Positions 37,024-44,520 of a DNA stretch of 64,000 nt are shown piece after piece. Positions within the stretch are counted from its first letter, which is position 1. Each line of letters opens with the position of its first letter. The notes under the pieces are model-generated. The model was not told where the DNA came from and did no database searches. It saw only the letters and a list, made by a program, of their open reading frames with translations. Made by a program: the position numbers and the translations under genes. Source of the stretch: CAWGUU01 sp963825765 (GTDB lineage Bacteria; Actinomycetota; Acidimicrobiia; Acidimicrobiales; AC-14); assembly GCA_963825765.1 (NCBI GenBank), contig CAWGUU010000003.1, positions 496,001 through 560,000 of the forward strand, in the 5' to 3' direction.

Positions 37024-37905
37024 CTACGACCCGAAGAGAACCTGGAACCAGCAGTGGCCGGTGGCGTCGGCCCACACCCCGATGCCGACGGCCACGTACC
37101 GGGCGTTCAGCAGGTTGGTGCGGTGGCCCGACGAGCCCATCCACCAGCGCTGCATCTCGGCGGCCGAGCACAGCACGCCGTTGCCGACGTTGTCGGCCCA
37201 CGCCGCGCTCGCGCCGCGACAGCCCGTGACCCACGGTTTGGCTTGACCGCTGTGGGACATGGCCTCCGTCTCGGCCATGTGACGGGCCCAGCCCGCCGCC
37301 TTGCCGTCCATGCATCCGTCCCGTGACACGGAATCCCTGCCGTTGGCGGCGCGATCGCGGTTGGTGAGCAACAGGACCTCGGCCTCCACCGACGGCTGGC
37401 GGGTCAGTCCCGACGGGGGCTTGGGTTCCTCCGTCGCCGCCGCCTCGTCGGTCACGGCAGGACTGGCGGGCGCGGGGGGTGCCACCTGCTCGGCCGGCGC
37501 CGGTGCCGGCGCCGGCGGCCCGGTCGGGGACGGGCCTGACGCTTCCTGCTTCGAACCGGTTGGGGCGTCCTGCTTCGAACCGGTGGGGCCTGCCTGATCC
37601 TCGGCGGAGCCGGCCGAGCTACCGGCGGCGATCGACGATTCCGAGGAAGCCGCACCGGCGGCCGCATCGGGCGCACCGGCCGGGTCCCCGACAGGGCTGG
37701 CAGCGGACTCGGCGGCCCCGGACGCGGCCCCGGCGACCCGCGGGGCGCCGCCTCCCCCTCCCGATCCGGCCACCGGGGCGCCGGCCACGACCTCCTGCGC
37801 GGCACTCCCCGGCGTCGGCAACGTGTCGTCGGTGGCGAAGATCAACCCACCGACGACGAGCGCGGTGAACGCGCCGAGAAGGAGGGCTGCCCTGGTGGAG
37901 AAGAT
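37024..37905 (-). CDS. CAP/SCP-domain protein with signal anchor; apparent ATC start
   Basis: About 293 residues if translation begins at ATC 37903-37905. From there the frame reads FSTRAALLLGAFTALVVGGL, a signal anchor, then a long Gly/Ala/Pro/Ser linker with a repeated TGSKQ(D/E)A and a C-terminal CAP domain (VLLLTNRDRAANG, MAETEAMSHSG, WADNVGNGV, WMGSSGHRTNLLNARYVAVGIGV). No ATG, GTG or TTG lies between the upstream in-frame TAG and the membrane segment; the first is a TTG (37843-37845) that would remove it. TAGGCT lies 6 nt before the ATC. CAP proteins are secreted with varied roles. Confidence 0.8.
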   Translation of the reverse strand: MFSTRAALLLGAFTALVVGGLIFATDDTLPTPGSAAQEVVAGAPVAGSGGGGGAPRVAGAASGAAESAASPVGDPAGAPDAAAGAASSESSIAAGSSAGSAEDQAGPTGSKQDAPTGSKQEASGPSPTGPPAPAPAPAEQVAPPAPASPAVTDEAAATEEPKPPSGLTRQPSVEAEVLLLTNRDRAANGRDSVSRDGCMDGKAAGWARHMAETEAMSHSGQAKPWVTGCRGASAAWADNVGNGVLCSAAEMQRWWMGSSGHRTNLLNARYVAVGIGVWADATGHCWFQVLFGS

Positions 37906-37911
37906 GTGGAA

Positions 37912-37917
37912 AGCCTA
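37912..37917 (-). promoter_or_regulatory. -10 hexamer 6 nt before an ATC codon (CAP-domain gene)
   Basis: TAGGCT, spacer TTCCAC, then ATC. Geometry is identical to the leaderless ATG/GTG genes of the window. The TAG in it is the in-frame stop bounding the reading frame. Confidence 0.55.
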
Positions 37918-37954
37918 GGACGCCAATCATCTATTCGGCCCGGGCGGGGATCCG

Positions 37955-39352
37955 CTACTCCTGGTAGGTCCAGTCGGGCAGCTTGCGCCGCTGCTTCTGG
38001 TCGTAGACCACCCGGCCGTCGGCCAGGTCGACGATCTTGGGGACGTCCAGGTCGCGCGGGTTGGGACAGAACCCCTCGATGTGGGCGGCGAACTCGTCGG
38101 GGAAGGCCCGCAGGATGCTCCCGAGCATCAGCTGCTCTTCCACCGGGAGGTAGCAGCGGGCGCCGTCGGTGACGGTGGGGAGCCAGCCGCCGATCGTGGC
38201 GATGTCACGGTCGGACCCGCGGCACGCCTCGATCTCGTTGAGGCGGTCGCTGATCTCGCCGAGCCCGATCTTGCACGGCGGGCACTGCCCGCACGACTCC
38301 ACGTAGAGGAACTGCGAGAACTTGAAGGCCAGGTCGACCATGCAGGCGCTGTCGTCGTAGACGGCGTAGCCGGCGGCACCCATCCCCGTGCCCGCCGCCT
38401 GCATCGCCTCGTAGGACACCGGCGTGCCCAGCATGTCGGCAGTGATCACCGCGTTGGCGACACCGGAGAACACCGCCTTGATGGTGCGCCCGGGCCTCGG
38501 CCCGCCGCCGACGGTGGCGATCACCTCGGACAGCGGCGTGCCGAGGTCGATCTCGCCCACCCCGGGGCGGGCGACGTCGCCCACGACGGTGACGACGTGG
38601 TGTCCCGGCGAATCGTCGGTGCCCATGGAGCGGAACCACTCGGGGCCCCTGGCCAGGATGTGGGTCACGTTGGCCAGCGTCTCCACGTTGTTGACCAGCG
38701 TGGGGTTCGAGTCGTCCCTCGCTCCGCCCTCCTCCGGGAGCTGGTGCCCCGGCTCTGTCGGCACCGACTCCCACCCCATCTGCGGCGAGGTGGCGAACAG
38801 GCCGTGGAGGTAGGGCGGGAGCAGGCGGGGCAGCGGCGGCTTGCCCTCGATGACCTCCAGGAGGGCCTTCTCCTCGCCGAACAGGTACTCGTCGGGCCCG
38901 CCCACGACGAGGATGGGGACGTCGCCGGCCATGCCCTGGGCCTGCATCTCGTCGATGGCCCGGCTCAGGGCGTCCACCTCGCGCTCGAAGCTGGCCTTGA
39001 CGCCGATGAAGGCATCCCGCGCCCCCAGGGTGAGGGCGGCGATGGCCACGCCCTCGACCACCTGGTAGGGGTTGGCCCGCATGATGGCCCGGTCCTTGAA
39101 CGTGGCCGGCTCCCCCTCGGCCCCGTTGGCCACGACGTAGCGGTGGCTCCCGGGCTGGCCTCGGACGCCTGACCACTTGCGGCCGGTCGGGAAGCCGCCG
39201 CCGCCACGGCCCCTGAGCCCCGACAGGTTCAGCTCGTCGATCGTCTGGTCGGGGCCGAGGCTGCGGGCCGCCTCCAGGCCCTTGCCCCCACCGAGGCGCC
39301 GCCAGCCGTCCAGCGAAGTGACGGGCTCGAGAGGGAGGAGGTAGGGCTCGAT
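37955..39352 (-). CDS. Stand-alone NuoF-like NADH-binding iron-sulfur flavoprotein; apparent ATC start
   Basis: About 465 residues if started at ATC 39350-39352 (IEPYLLPLEPVTSLDGWRRL). FMN/NADH site GLRGRGGGGFPTGRKW, VANGAEGEPATFKDRAIM, SLBB domain (VVTVVGDVARPGVGEIDLGTPLSEVI) and the 4Fe-4S motif YVESCGQCPPCKIGLGEI with a later Cys in EACRGSD. No other Complex I gene is near. The first canonical start in frame is GTG 39133, inside the conserved fold, so it cannot be the true start. It may be a diaphorase-type subunit feeding a soluble acceptor. Confidence 0.88.
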   Translation of the reverse strand: MEPYLLPLEPVTSLDGWRRLGGGKGLEAARSLGPDQTIDELNLSGLRGRGGGGFPTGRKWSGVRGQPGSHRYVVANGAEGEPATFKDRAIMRANPYQVVEGVAIAALTLGARDAFIGVKASFEREVDALSRAIDEMQAQGMAGDVPILVVGGPDEYLFGEEKALLEVIEGKPPLPRLLPPYLHGLFATSPQMGWESVPTEPGHQLPEEGGARDDSNPTLVNNVETLANVTHILARGPEWFRSMGTDDSPGHHVVTVVGDVARPGVGEIDLGTPLSEVIATVGGGPRPGRTIKAVFSGVANAVITADMLGTPVSYEAMQAAGTGMGAAGYAVYDDSACMVDLAFKFSQFLYVESCGQCPPCKIGLGEISDRLNEIEACRGSDRDIATIGGWLPTVTDGARCYLPVEEQLMLGSILRAFPDEFAAHIEGFCPNPRDLDVPKIVDLADGRVVYDQKQRRKLPDWTYQE

Positions 39353-39358
39353 CGCCGA

Positions 39359-39364
39359 ACGCTA
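39359..39364 (-). promoter_or_regulatory. -10 hexamer 6 nt before an ATC codon (NuoF-like gene)
   Basis: TAGCGT, spacer TCGGCG, then ATC. The identical hexamer and spacing precedes the GTG at 44038 and the ATG at 46628. The rest of the divergent spacer to 39644 holds no gene; a promoter for the regulator on the plus strand was not identified. Confidence 0.6.
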
Positions 39365-39644
39365 CCCGTCCGGCCCGCGCACCCGACCAGCCCCCGCACC
39401 CGACCGGCTCGCGCCCTCGTTGCGGTTGCGTCCCGGTAGCGGCGCGATTGCACGGTTCCTCTACGTTCGGCACGGAGTCCGCGGCTGGGCGATGACACAC
39501 GCGAACCGGCGGGTACGGGTCACCGGCAGATGTCCACGACGGAGCCGGTGAGCCGTCGCCCTGTGTGGCTGTTTCGCGCCCCTCGACGCCCTGGTGTGGC
39601 ACGCTTTGCGGCTGATGGTGGGGCAGGGTGGACGGGCACCGGGG

Positions 39645-42600
39645 ATGCCCGACGTGATGCAGATCACGCTGAGCGGCAGCATCTCGGTCGAGACGGGCGC
39701 CGAGCTCGTGGACGAGGCTCGCCTGGGGGGGGCGCGAGCCCGCCTCGCCTTCGCCCTGCTGGTGTTGGAGCGACGCCGGCCGGTCGACCGGCACGAGCTG
39801 GCCGAGGCCCTCTGGCCCGATGCCCTACCGGCGTCCTGGGAATCAGCCGTCCGGGCCGTGGTGAGCAGGGTCAGGGCCTTCGTCGTCGCCGCCGGGCTCC
39901 CCGCGTCGGAGACGCTGACCAGCAAGTTCGGCTGCTACCAGCTCAACCTGCCGGCCGACGCCGTCGTCGACGTCGAGCTGGCGGTCACGTCGGTCGAGGC
40001 GGCGGAGATGGCACTGGCCGGTGGGTCGGCGGAGCGGGGCCTGGCCCAGGCCGTCCTGGCCCGGTCCATCACCGCCAAGCCGTTCCTGGCGGGGGCCGAC
40101 GGCGAGTGGGTGGACGGTGTCCGCCGCCGCCTCCGCGACGTGCGGGTCCGCGCCCTCGACGCCGTGGCGCGCTCGGCCATCGTCGGCGGCGAGCTGAGGA
40201 TTGCGCTCGAGGCCGCTCAGGAGCTCGTCACCATCGAGCCCTACCGCGACGCCAGCCACGTGCTGCTCATGGAGGCCCACCGGGCCGCCGGCAACCGGGG
40301 CGAGGCGCTTCGGGTCTACGGCCGGGCCCGCCACGTCCTCGCCGAGGACCTGGGCGTCGACCCGTCGCCGGAGACCGAGACCCTCTACCGGTCGCTGCTG
40401 AACGAGGAGCACGGCTCCGTCCCCGCCGAGCGGGAAGTGGTGTGGTCCCCGACCGCCGCCGACCGCCCGCCCAACAACCTGCCCGCCCCGCTCAGCACGT
40501 TCATCGGCCGTGACCGCGAGCTGCGGGAGATGTCGAAGCTGCTCGAGGCCGACCGCCTGGTCACCCTCACCGGCCCTGCCGGCTCGGGCAAGACGCGCCT
40601 GGCGGTGGAGCTGGCGGCCCGGTCACTGGCGTCGCACGCCGACGGCAGCTGGTTCGTCGACCTCGCCCCCCTCGCCGATCCCGCGCTCGTGCCCCAGACG
40701 GTGGCGGCGGCCGTCGGCGTCATCCAGCAGCCGCCCCGCGACATCGTCGAGACCCTCGTCGACCACCTGCGAACCCGCGAGGCCATCCTCGTCTTCGACA
40801 ACTGCGAGCACCTGCTCGAGTCCAGCGCGGCGATGGTGGAGTCCCTGCTGCAGGCGTGCCCGTTGCTGTGGGTCCTCGCCACCAGCCGAGAGCCGCTGGG
40901 GGTGCCGGGCGAGGTCGTCTGGCGGGTCCCGCCGCTGTCTGTGCCGTCTGTCCCTGGGCCGTCTGTCCCTGGGCCGTCTGTCCCTGGGCCGTCTGTCCCT
41001 GGGCCGTCTGTCCCTGGGCCGGGGCCGGGGCCCGAGGACTCCATCGAGGCGCTCATGAACTACGAGGCGCCCCGGCTGTTCGTCGACCGGGCCCGAGCCC
41101 TCGTCACCGACCACAGCTTCGTCGACGCCGACGCGCCGGCCCTGGCCACGATCTGCCTCCGGCTGGACGGCATCCCGCTGGCCATCGAGCTGGCCGCCGC
41201 CTGCACCCCGGCGCTGAGCGTCCAGCAGATCGCCGAGCGCCTGGACGACAGGTTCCACCTCCTGACCCAGGGCAGCCGCACCGCCCAGGCGCGCCACCAG
41301 ACCCTGCTGGCGGCGGTGGCCTGGAGCCACGACCTGCTGGCCCCGGCGCAGCAGGCCCTCCTTCGCCGCCTGTCGGTGCTGGCCGGCGGCTGGACCCTGG
41401 AGGCGGCCGAGGAGGTCTGCTCCGGGCGCGGGATCCACCCGGCGAGCGTGCTGGAGCTGCTCCGGGGCCTTGTCGACAAGTCGCTGGTCGTGAGCCACAC
41501 GTCGGGCTCCCAGGCCCGCTACCGCTACCTGGAGACGATCCGCCACTTCGCCCGGGACCGGCTCGTCGAGTCCGGCGAGGAGACGGCGGTGCGCGACGCC
41601 CACCTGGCGTGGTGTGTCGCCCTCGCCGGCAGGGCCGAGCCCGAGCTCATCGGCCGCGACCAGCAGACGTGGTTCGAGGTGGTCGACCCCGAGGTCGACA
41701 ACTTCCGGGTCGCCCTCGAGCGGGCGTGCGGCAACGGACGGGCGGAGGACGCCGTCGGGCTGGCGTCTTCGCTGACCCTCTTCTGGCACGTGCGCGGCCA
41801 CTACGCCGAGGGCAGGCGGTGGTTCGAGACGACCTTGGCCATGGAGGGGGTCCCGCCCCTCCTCCGGGCCCGCGCCCTGTGGGGGCTCGGACTCATGGCC
41901 TTCTACCTGGGCGACTTCGGAGCCGCGGTCCCCGCCCTGGAGGAGAGCCGCCGCCTGGCCGAGGAGGTGGGCTCGAAGCAGGGAGTCGCCCGGGCGCTGT
42001 GCCTGCTGGGAGAGCTGGCGTCGCTGCAGGACCCATCGTCGGCGGACGAGGTGCTGGAGCAGAGCGTGGCCCTGGCCCGGGCCGCCGGCGACGGCTGGTG
42101 CCTCGCCTACTCGCTGGCCAGCCGGGCGTGGACCGACCTCTACCGGGGCGACGGCCCGAGCGGCCGGCCGTTCATCGAGGAGTCGATCGCCATCGCCCGC
42201 GAGGCGGGCGACACCCGCAACCTGCTGCGCGGCTCGCTGTGCCTGGCCTGGGCCGCGTTCCTCGAAGGCTCCTACGCCGACGGCGGCGACGCCCAGCAGG
42301 CCATCGAGCTGGGCCTCGAGCTGGCCCGCCAGCTCGGCGACCTGGGCTGGACCGGGCTGCTGCTCAACGGCCAGGGGGAGCTGACGTGGCGCCGGGGCGA
42401 CTACGGCCGGGCCCGGTTGCTCCTGGAAGAGAGCATCGAGATCGGCCGCCAGCTCGGGTCGCCGTACGCCATCGCCCCGCCCACCGGGCTGATGGGCCGG
42501 CTGGCCAAGGCGAGGGGCGCCCTCGACGAGGCCGCGGTCCACTTCGAGGAGGCGCTGGAGATCTCGCGCCAGGCGGGCATGCACATGTTCGTCCCGTGGT

Positions 42601-43103
42601 GGCTGTGGGGCAGGGCCGACGTCTACCGCCTGGCGGGCGACACCGAATCGGCGCTGGCGTGGATGGCCGAGGCCCGTGCCGCCGCCGACGCCGTCGCCAA
42701 CGAGCACGTGGTGGCCTTCACGATCTGGGCCCGCGCCCGGATCGCCAGAGGCCGCGGGTGCTACGACAAGGCAGAGGCGCTCGACCTGGAGGCCCTGCGG
42801 AGGCGCCAGGCCGTGGGCGACGGTGCCGGCATCCTCGACTCCCTCGAGTCGCTGGCCGGCCTGGCCGCGGTCCGGGGCGACGCGGCCAAGGCCGCCCGCC
42901 TGCTGGCCGCGGCCGACGCCCACCGCGTCCTCAACCGCTGTGCCCGCCCGGTGCCCCAGCAGGCCGAGCACGACGCCGACCAGGCGCTGGCGTGGTCGGC
43001 CCTGCCGGCGGGGGCGTTCGACCGGGCCTGGGCCGAGGGCCACGGCCTGTCCCGGGACGAGGCGGTCGCCCTGGCCCTGGGCCCCGACGATCAGCTCGCC
43101 TGA
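39645..43103 (+). CDS. Large BTAD / NB-ARC-type ATPase / TPR transcriptional regulator
   Basis: 1,152 residues from ATG 39645; ATG 39657 and GTG 39594 are alternatives. N-terminal OmpR-like winged helix (ALLVLERRRPVDRHELAEALWPD), BTAD (LEAAQELVTIEPYRDASHVLLMEAHRAAGNRGEALRVY), P-loop LTGPAGSGKTRLA near 306, Walker B-like AILVFDNCEHLL, GxP region LCLRLDGIPLAIELAA-type, then about a dozen TPR-like helical repeats. This is an AfsR-like STAND protein. A Pro-Ser-Val-Pro-Gly linker comes from five 15-bp DNA repeats. The neighbouring hydrolase is a possible target. A single-copy regulator of this size usually responds to an unknown ligand. Confidence 0.9.
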   Translation: MPDVMQITLSGSISVETGAELVDEARLGGARARLAFALLVLERRRPVDRHELAEALWPDALPASWESAVRAVVSRVRAFVVAAGLPASETLTSKFGCYQLNLPADAVVDVELAVTSVEAAEMALAGGSAERGLAQAVLARSITAKPFLAGADGEWVDGVRRRLRDVRVRALDAVARSAIVGGELRIALEAAQELVTIEPYRDASHVLLMEAHRAAGNRGEALRVYGRARHVLAEDLGVDPSPETETLYRSLLNEEHGSVPAEREVVWSPTAADRPPNNLPAPLSTFIGRDRELREMSKLLEADRLVTLTGPAGSGKTRLAVELAARSLASHADGSWFVDLAPLADPALVPQTVAAAVGVIQQPPRDIVETLVDHLRTREAILVFDNCEHLLESSAAMVESLLQACPLLWVLATSREPLGVPGEVVWRVPPLSVPSVPGPSVPGPSVPGPSVPGPSVPGPGPGPEDSIEALMNYEAPRLFVDRARALVTDHSFVDADAPALATICLRLDGIPLAIELAAACTPALSVQQIAERLDDRFHLLTQGSRTAQARHQTLLAAVAWSHDLLAPAQQALLRRLSVLAGGWTLEAAEEVCSGRGIHPASVLELLRGLVDKSLVVSHTSGSQARYRYLETIRHFARDRLVESGEETAVRDAHLAWCVALAGRAEPELIGRDQQTWFEVVDPEVDNFRVALERACGNGRAEDAVGLASSLTLFWHVRGHYAEGRRWFETTLAMEGVPPLLRARALWGLGLMAFYLGDFGAAVPALEESRRLAEEVGSKQGVARALCLLGELASLQDPSSADEVLEQSVALARAAGDGWCLAYSLASRAWTDLYRGDGPSGRPFIEESIAIAREAGDTRNLLRGSLCLAWAAFLEGSYADGGDAQQAIELGLELARQLGDLGWTGLLLNGQGELTWRRGDYGRARLLLEESIEIGRQLGSPYAIAPPTGLMGRLAKARGALDEAAVHFEEALEISRQAGMHMFVPWWLWGRADVYRLAGDTESALAWMAEARAAADAVANEHVVAFTIWARARIARGRGCYDKAEALDLEALRRRQAVGDGAGILDSLESLAGLAAVRGDAAKAARLLAAADAHRVLNRCARPVPQQAEHDADQALAWSALPAGAFDRAWAEGHGLSRDEAVALALGPDDQLA
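40946..41020 (+). repeat. Five 15-bp tandem repeats inside the BTAD regulator gene
   Basis: Unit GTCTGTCCCTGGGCC, five exact copies, encoding PSVPG repeats in a loop after VWRVPPLSVP. As the unit is a multiple of three, copy-number change would keep the frame. Confidence 0.95.
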
Positions 43104-43130
43104 CTGATCGTCCGCGCGCTCCCGCCCGTC

Positions 43131-43136
43131 TACCCT
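43131..43136 (+). promoter_or_regulatory. -10 of a leaderless promoter for the alpha/beta hydrolase
   Basis: TACCCT, 6 nt (CGCGCC), ATG at 43143; no Shine-Dalgarno. Confidence 0.6.
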
Positions 43137-43142
43137 CGCGCC

Positions 43143-44009
43143 ATGCCGTACCTCGAGGTCGACAGCACGCGCATGCAGTACATCGACCTCTCCGGCGACG
43201 AGCCCGAGGTCGTCCTCACCGAGGCCGACCGCACCCGGGTGCACTATCTCGACGTCGGCACCGGCGACCCCGCCATCGTCCTCCTGCACGCCTTCCCGCT
43301 CTCGTCGGCCATGTGGGCGCCCCAGCTCCCCCGCCTGTCGGCCGAGCACCGGGTCATCGCCCCCGACCTGAAGGGCTTCGGCGAGACCGACGCCCCCAAC
43401 TATCTGGGCGCCTACACGATGGACGGGTACGTCTCCGAGCTGGTCGGGCTGCTCGAGGCGCTGGACCTCGACCGGGTGGTGCTGGTGGGCCTGTCGCTCG
43501 GCGGCTACATCGCCTTCCACCTGCTGCGTTCCCGGCCCGACCTCGTCTCCGCCCTGGTGCTCGCCGACACCAAGCCGGGCGCCGACACCGAGGAGGTGTT
43601 CAAGCGCCGGAACGACCAGCAGGGCCTCGCCGCCCGCGGCAGCGTCGGGACGCTGGTCAAGAGCCTGCTGCCCACCCTGGTGGGGACGACGACGCTGGTG
43701 GGTCGGCCGGACCTGGTCGAGCTGCTCCGCCAGATGATGATGGCGACGGTGCAAGGGGGCTACCGCGGCGCCCTGGAGGCGATGAAGTACCGGGTCGACT
43801 CCAGCGACCTGCTGGCCGACATCAAGGTGCCGACGCTCGTGCTCGTCGGGGCGGAGGACGGGGTGTCGCCGCCCGACTCGGTGAGGGAGTGGCAGGAGCA
43901 GATCCCCGGGTCGAGCCTTGTCGTGCTGCCCCACGCCGGCCACCTGTCGAACTTGGAGGCCCCCGACGCGTTCAGCACCGCCGTCGTCGAGTTCCTCGCC
44001 ACCCTCTGA
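43143..44009 (+). CDS. Alpha/beta-fold hydrolase
   Basis: 288 residues. Oxyanion region VLLHAFPLSSAMW, nucleophile elbow VLVGLSLGGYIAFH (Ser), acid in VLVGAEDGVSPP and His in VVLPHAGHLSNLEAPDAF make a complete triad. The first 25 residues look like a partial duplication: MPYLEVDSTRMQYIDLSGDEP is followed by EADRTRVHYLDVGTGDP. The substrate is unknown; esterase, haloperoxidase-like and lactonase activities are all possible. Confidence 0.92.
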   Translation: MPYLEVDSTRMQYIDLSGDEPEVVLTEADRTRVHYLDVGTGDPAIVLLHAFPLSSAMWAPQLPRLSAEHRVIAPDLKGFGETDAPNYLGAYTMDGYVSELVGLLEALDLDRVVLVGLSLGGYIAFHLLRSRPDLVSALVLADTKPGADTEEVFKRRNDQQGLAARGSVGTLVKSLLPTLVGTTTLVGRPDLVELLRQMMMATVQGGYRGALEAMKYRVDSSDLLADIKVPTLVLVGAEDGVSPPDSVREWQEQIPGSSLVVLPHAGHLSNLEAPDAFSTAVVEFLATL

Positions 44010-44025
44010 CCCGGGCTGCCCGGCG

Positions 44026-44031
44026 TAGCGT
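44026..44031 (+). promoter_or_regulatory. -10 of a leaderless promoter for the 135-residue protein
   Basis: TAGCGT, 6 nt (TCGGGG), GTG at 44038. It is only 17 bp after the hydrolase stop, so the small gene may be transcribed separately. Confidence 0.65.
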
Positions 44032-44037
44032 TCGGGG

Positions 44038-44445
44038 GTGACCGACCCGCCGGCCGACCCCTTCCGGGAAGTGCAGCCGTCGCCGGAGTACCTGTTCGTC
44101 GAGCACGCCCGGGTGGTGCTCTCGGCCCGGTGGGGCACGGCGCTGGACCAGCGGGTGGCGGCCCTGCCCGGCGGCGTTTCGGAGCGGTTCCGGCTGGTGT
44201 CGGGCAACGGCCGGCTGGTCGGCGAGGCCCTGTGGCTGGCCGACCTCGGGTCGCCGGAGCACCGGTCGGCGGCGATCTCGGAGAGCGCCTGGGTGATGGC
44301 CCACGTGGTCAACGTCGACCGCCGGTTCCTCGTCGTCGGCGAGCAGCGCGAGCTCGTCGGCCGCTGGCTCGAACGCCACGGACCGATGCTCGACGGTGTC
44401 GAGCTGTGGTTCCTGGAGGGCGACCGCCTCGAACGCCTGGCCTGA
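44038..44445 (+). CDS. Hypothetical protein, 135 residues
   Basis: Starts GTG 44038 (TDPPADPFREVQPSPEYLFV). It is soluble, with alternating charged and hydrophobic sequence (AVNVDRR-like HVVNVDRRFLVVGEQRELVGRWLER), no signal peptide and no motif I recognise. Codon usage (GC-rich third positions throughout) looks like neighbouring real genes. A 51-nt palindromic repeat follows its stop by 13 bp. Confidence 0.7.
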   Translation: MTDPPADPFREVQPSPEYLFVEHARVVLSARWGTALDQRVAALPGGVSERFRLVSGNGRLVGEALWLADLGSPEHRSAAISESAWVMAHVVNVDRRFLVVGEQRELVGRWLERHGPMLDGVELWFLEGDRLERLA

Positions 44446-44458
44446 CCTCCACGCCAAC

Positions 44459-44509
44459 GAACTGGTGACGCACAACCGCGCCTGGCGGGTTCCTGTGTCA
44501 CCGGTTCGG
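44459..44509. repeat. 51-nt palindromic repeat, copy 3
   Basis: Begins GAACTGGTGACGCAC, ends GTGTCACCGGTTCGG, with centre CCGCGCCTGGCGGG. Lies between two convergent genes. Arms are of the GTGAC/GTCAC subtype, like copy 1. Confidence 0.85.
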
Positions 44510-44520
44510 CTGGCGGCTGG

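Noticed and set aside
40623..44501. 1,292-codon open frame antisense to the BTAD regulator and hydrolase
   Set aside because: No domain-like sequence; it is dominated by repeated Arg/Pro/Gly/Gln and Arg-Arg-Asp tracts mirrored from GC-rich codons of the real genes.
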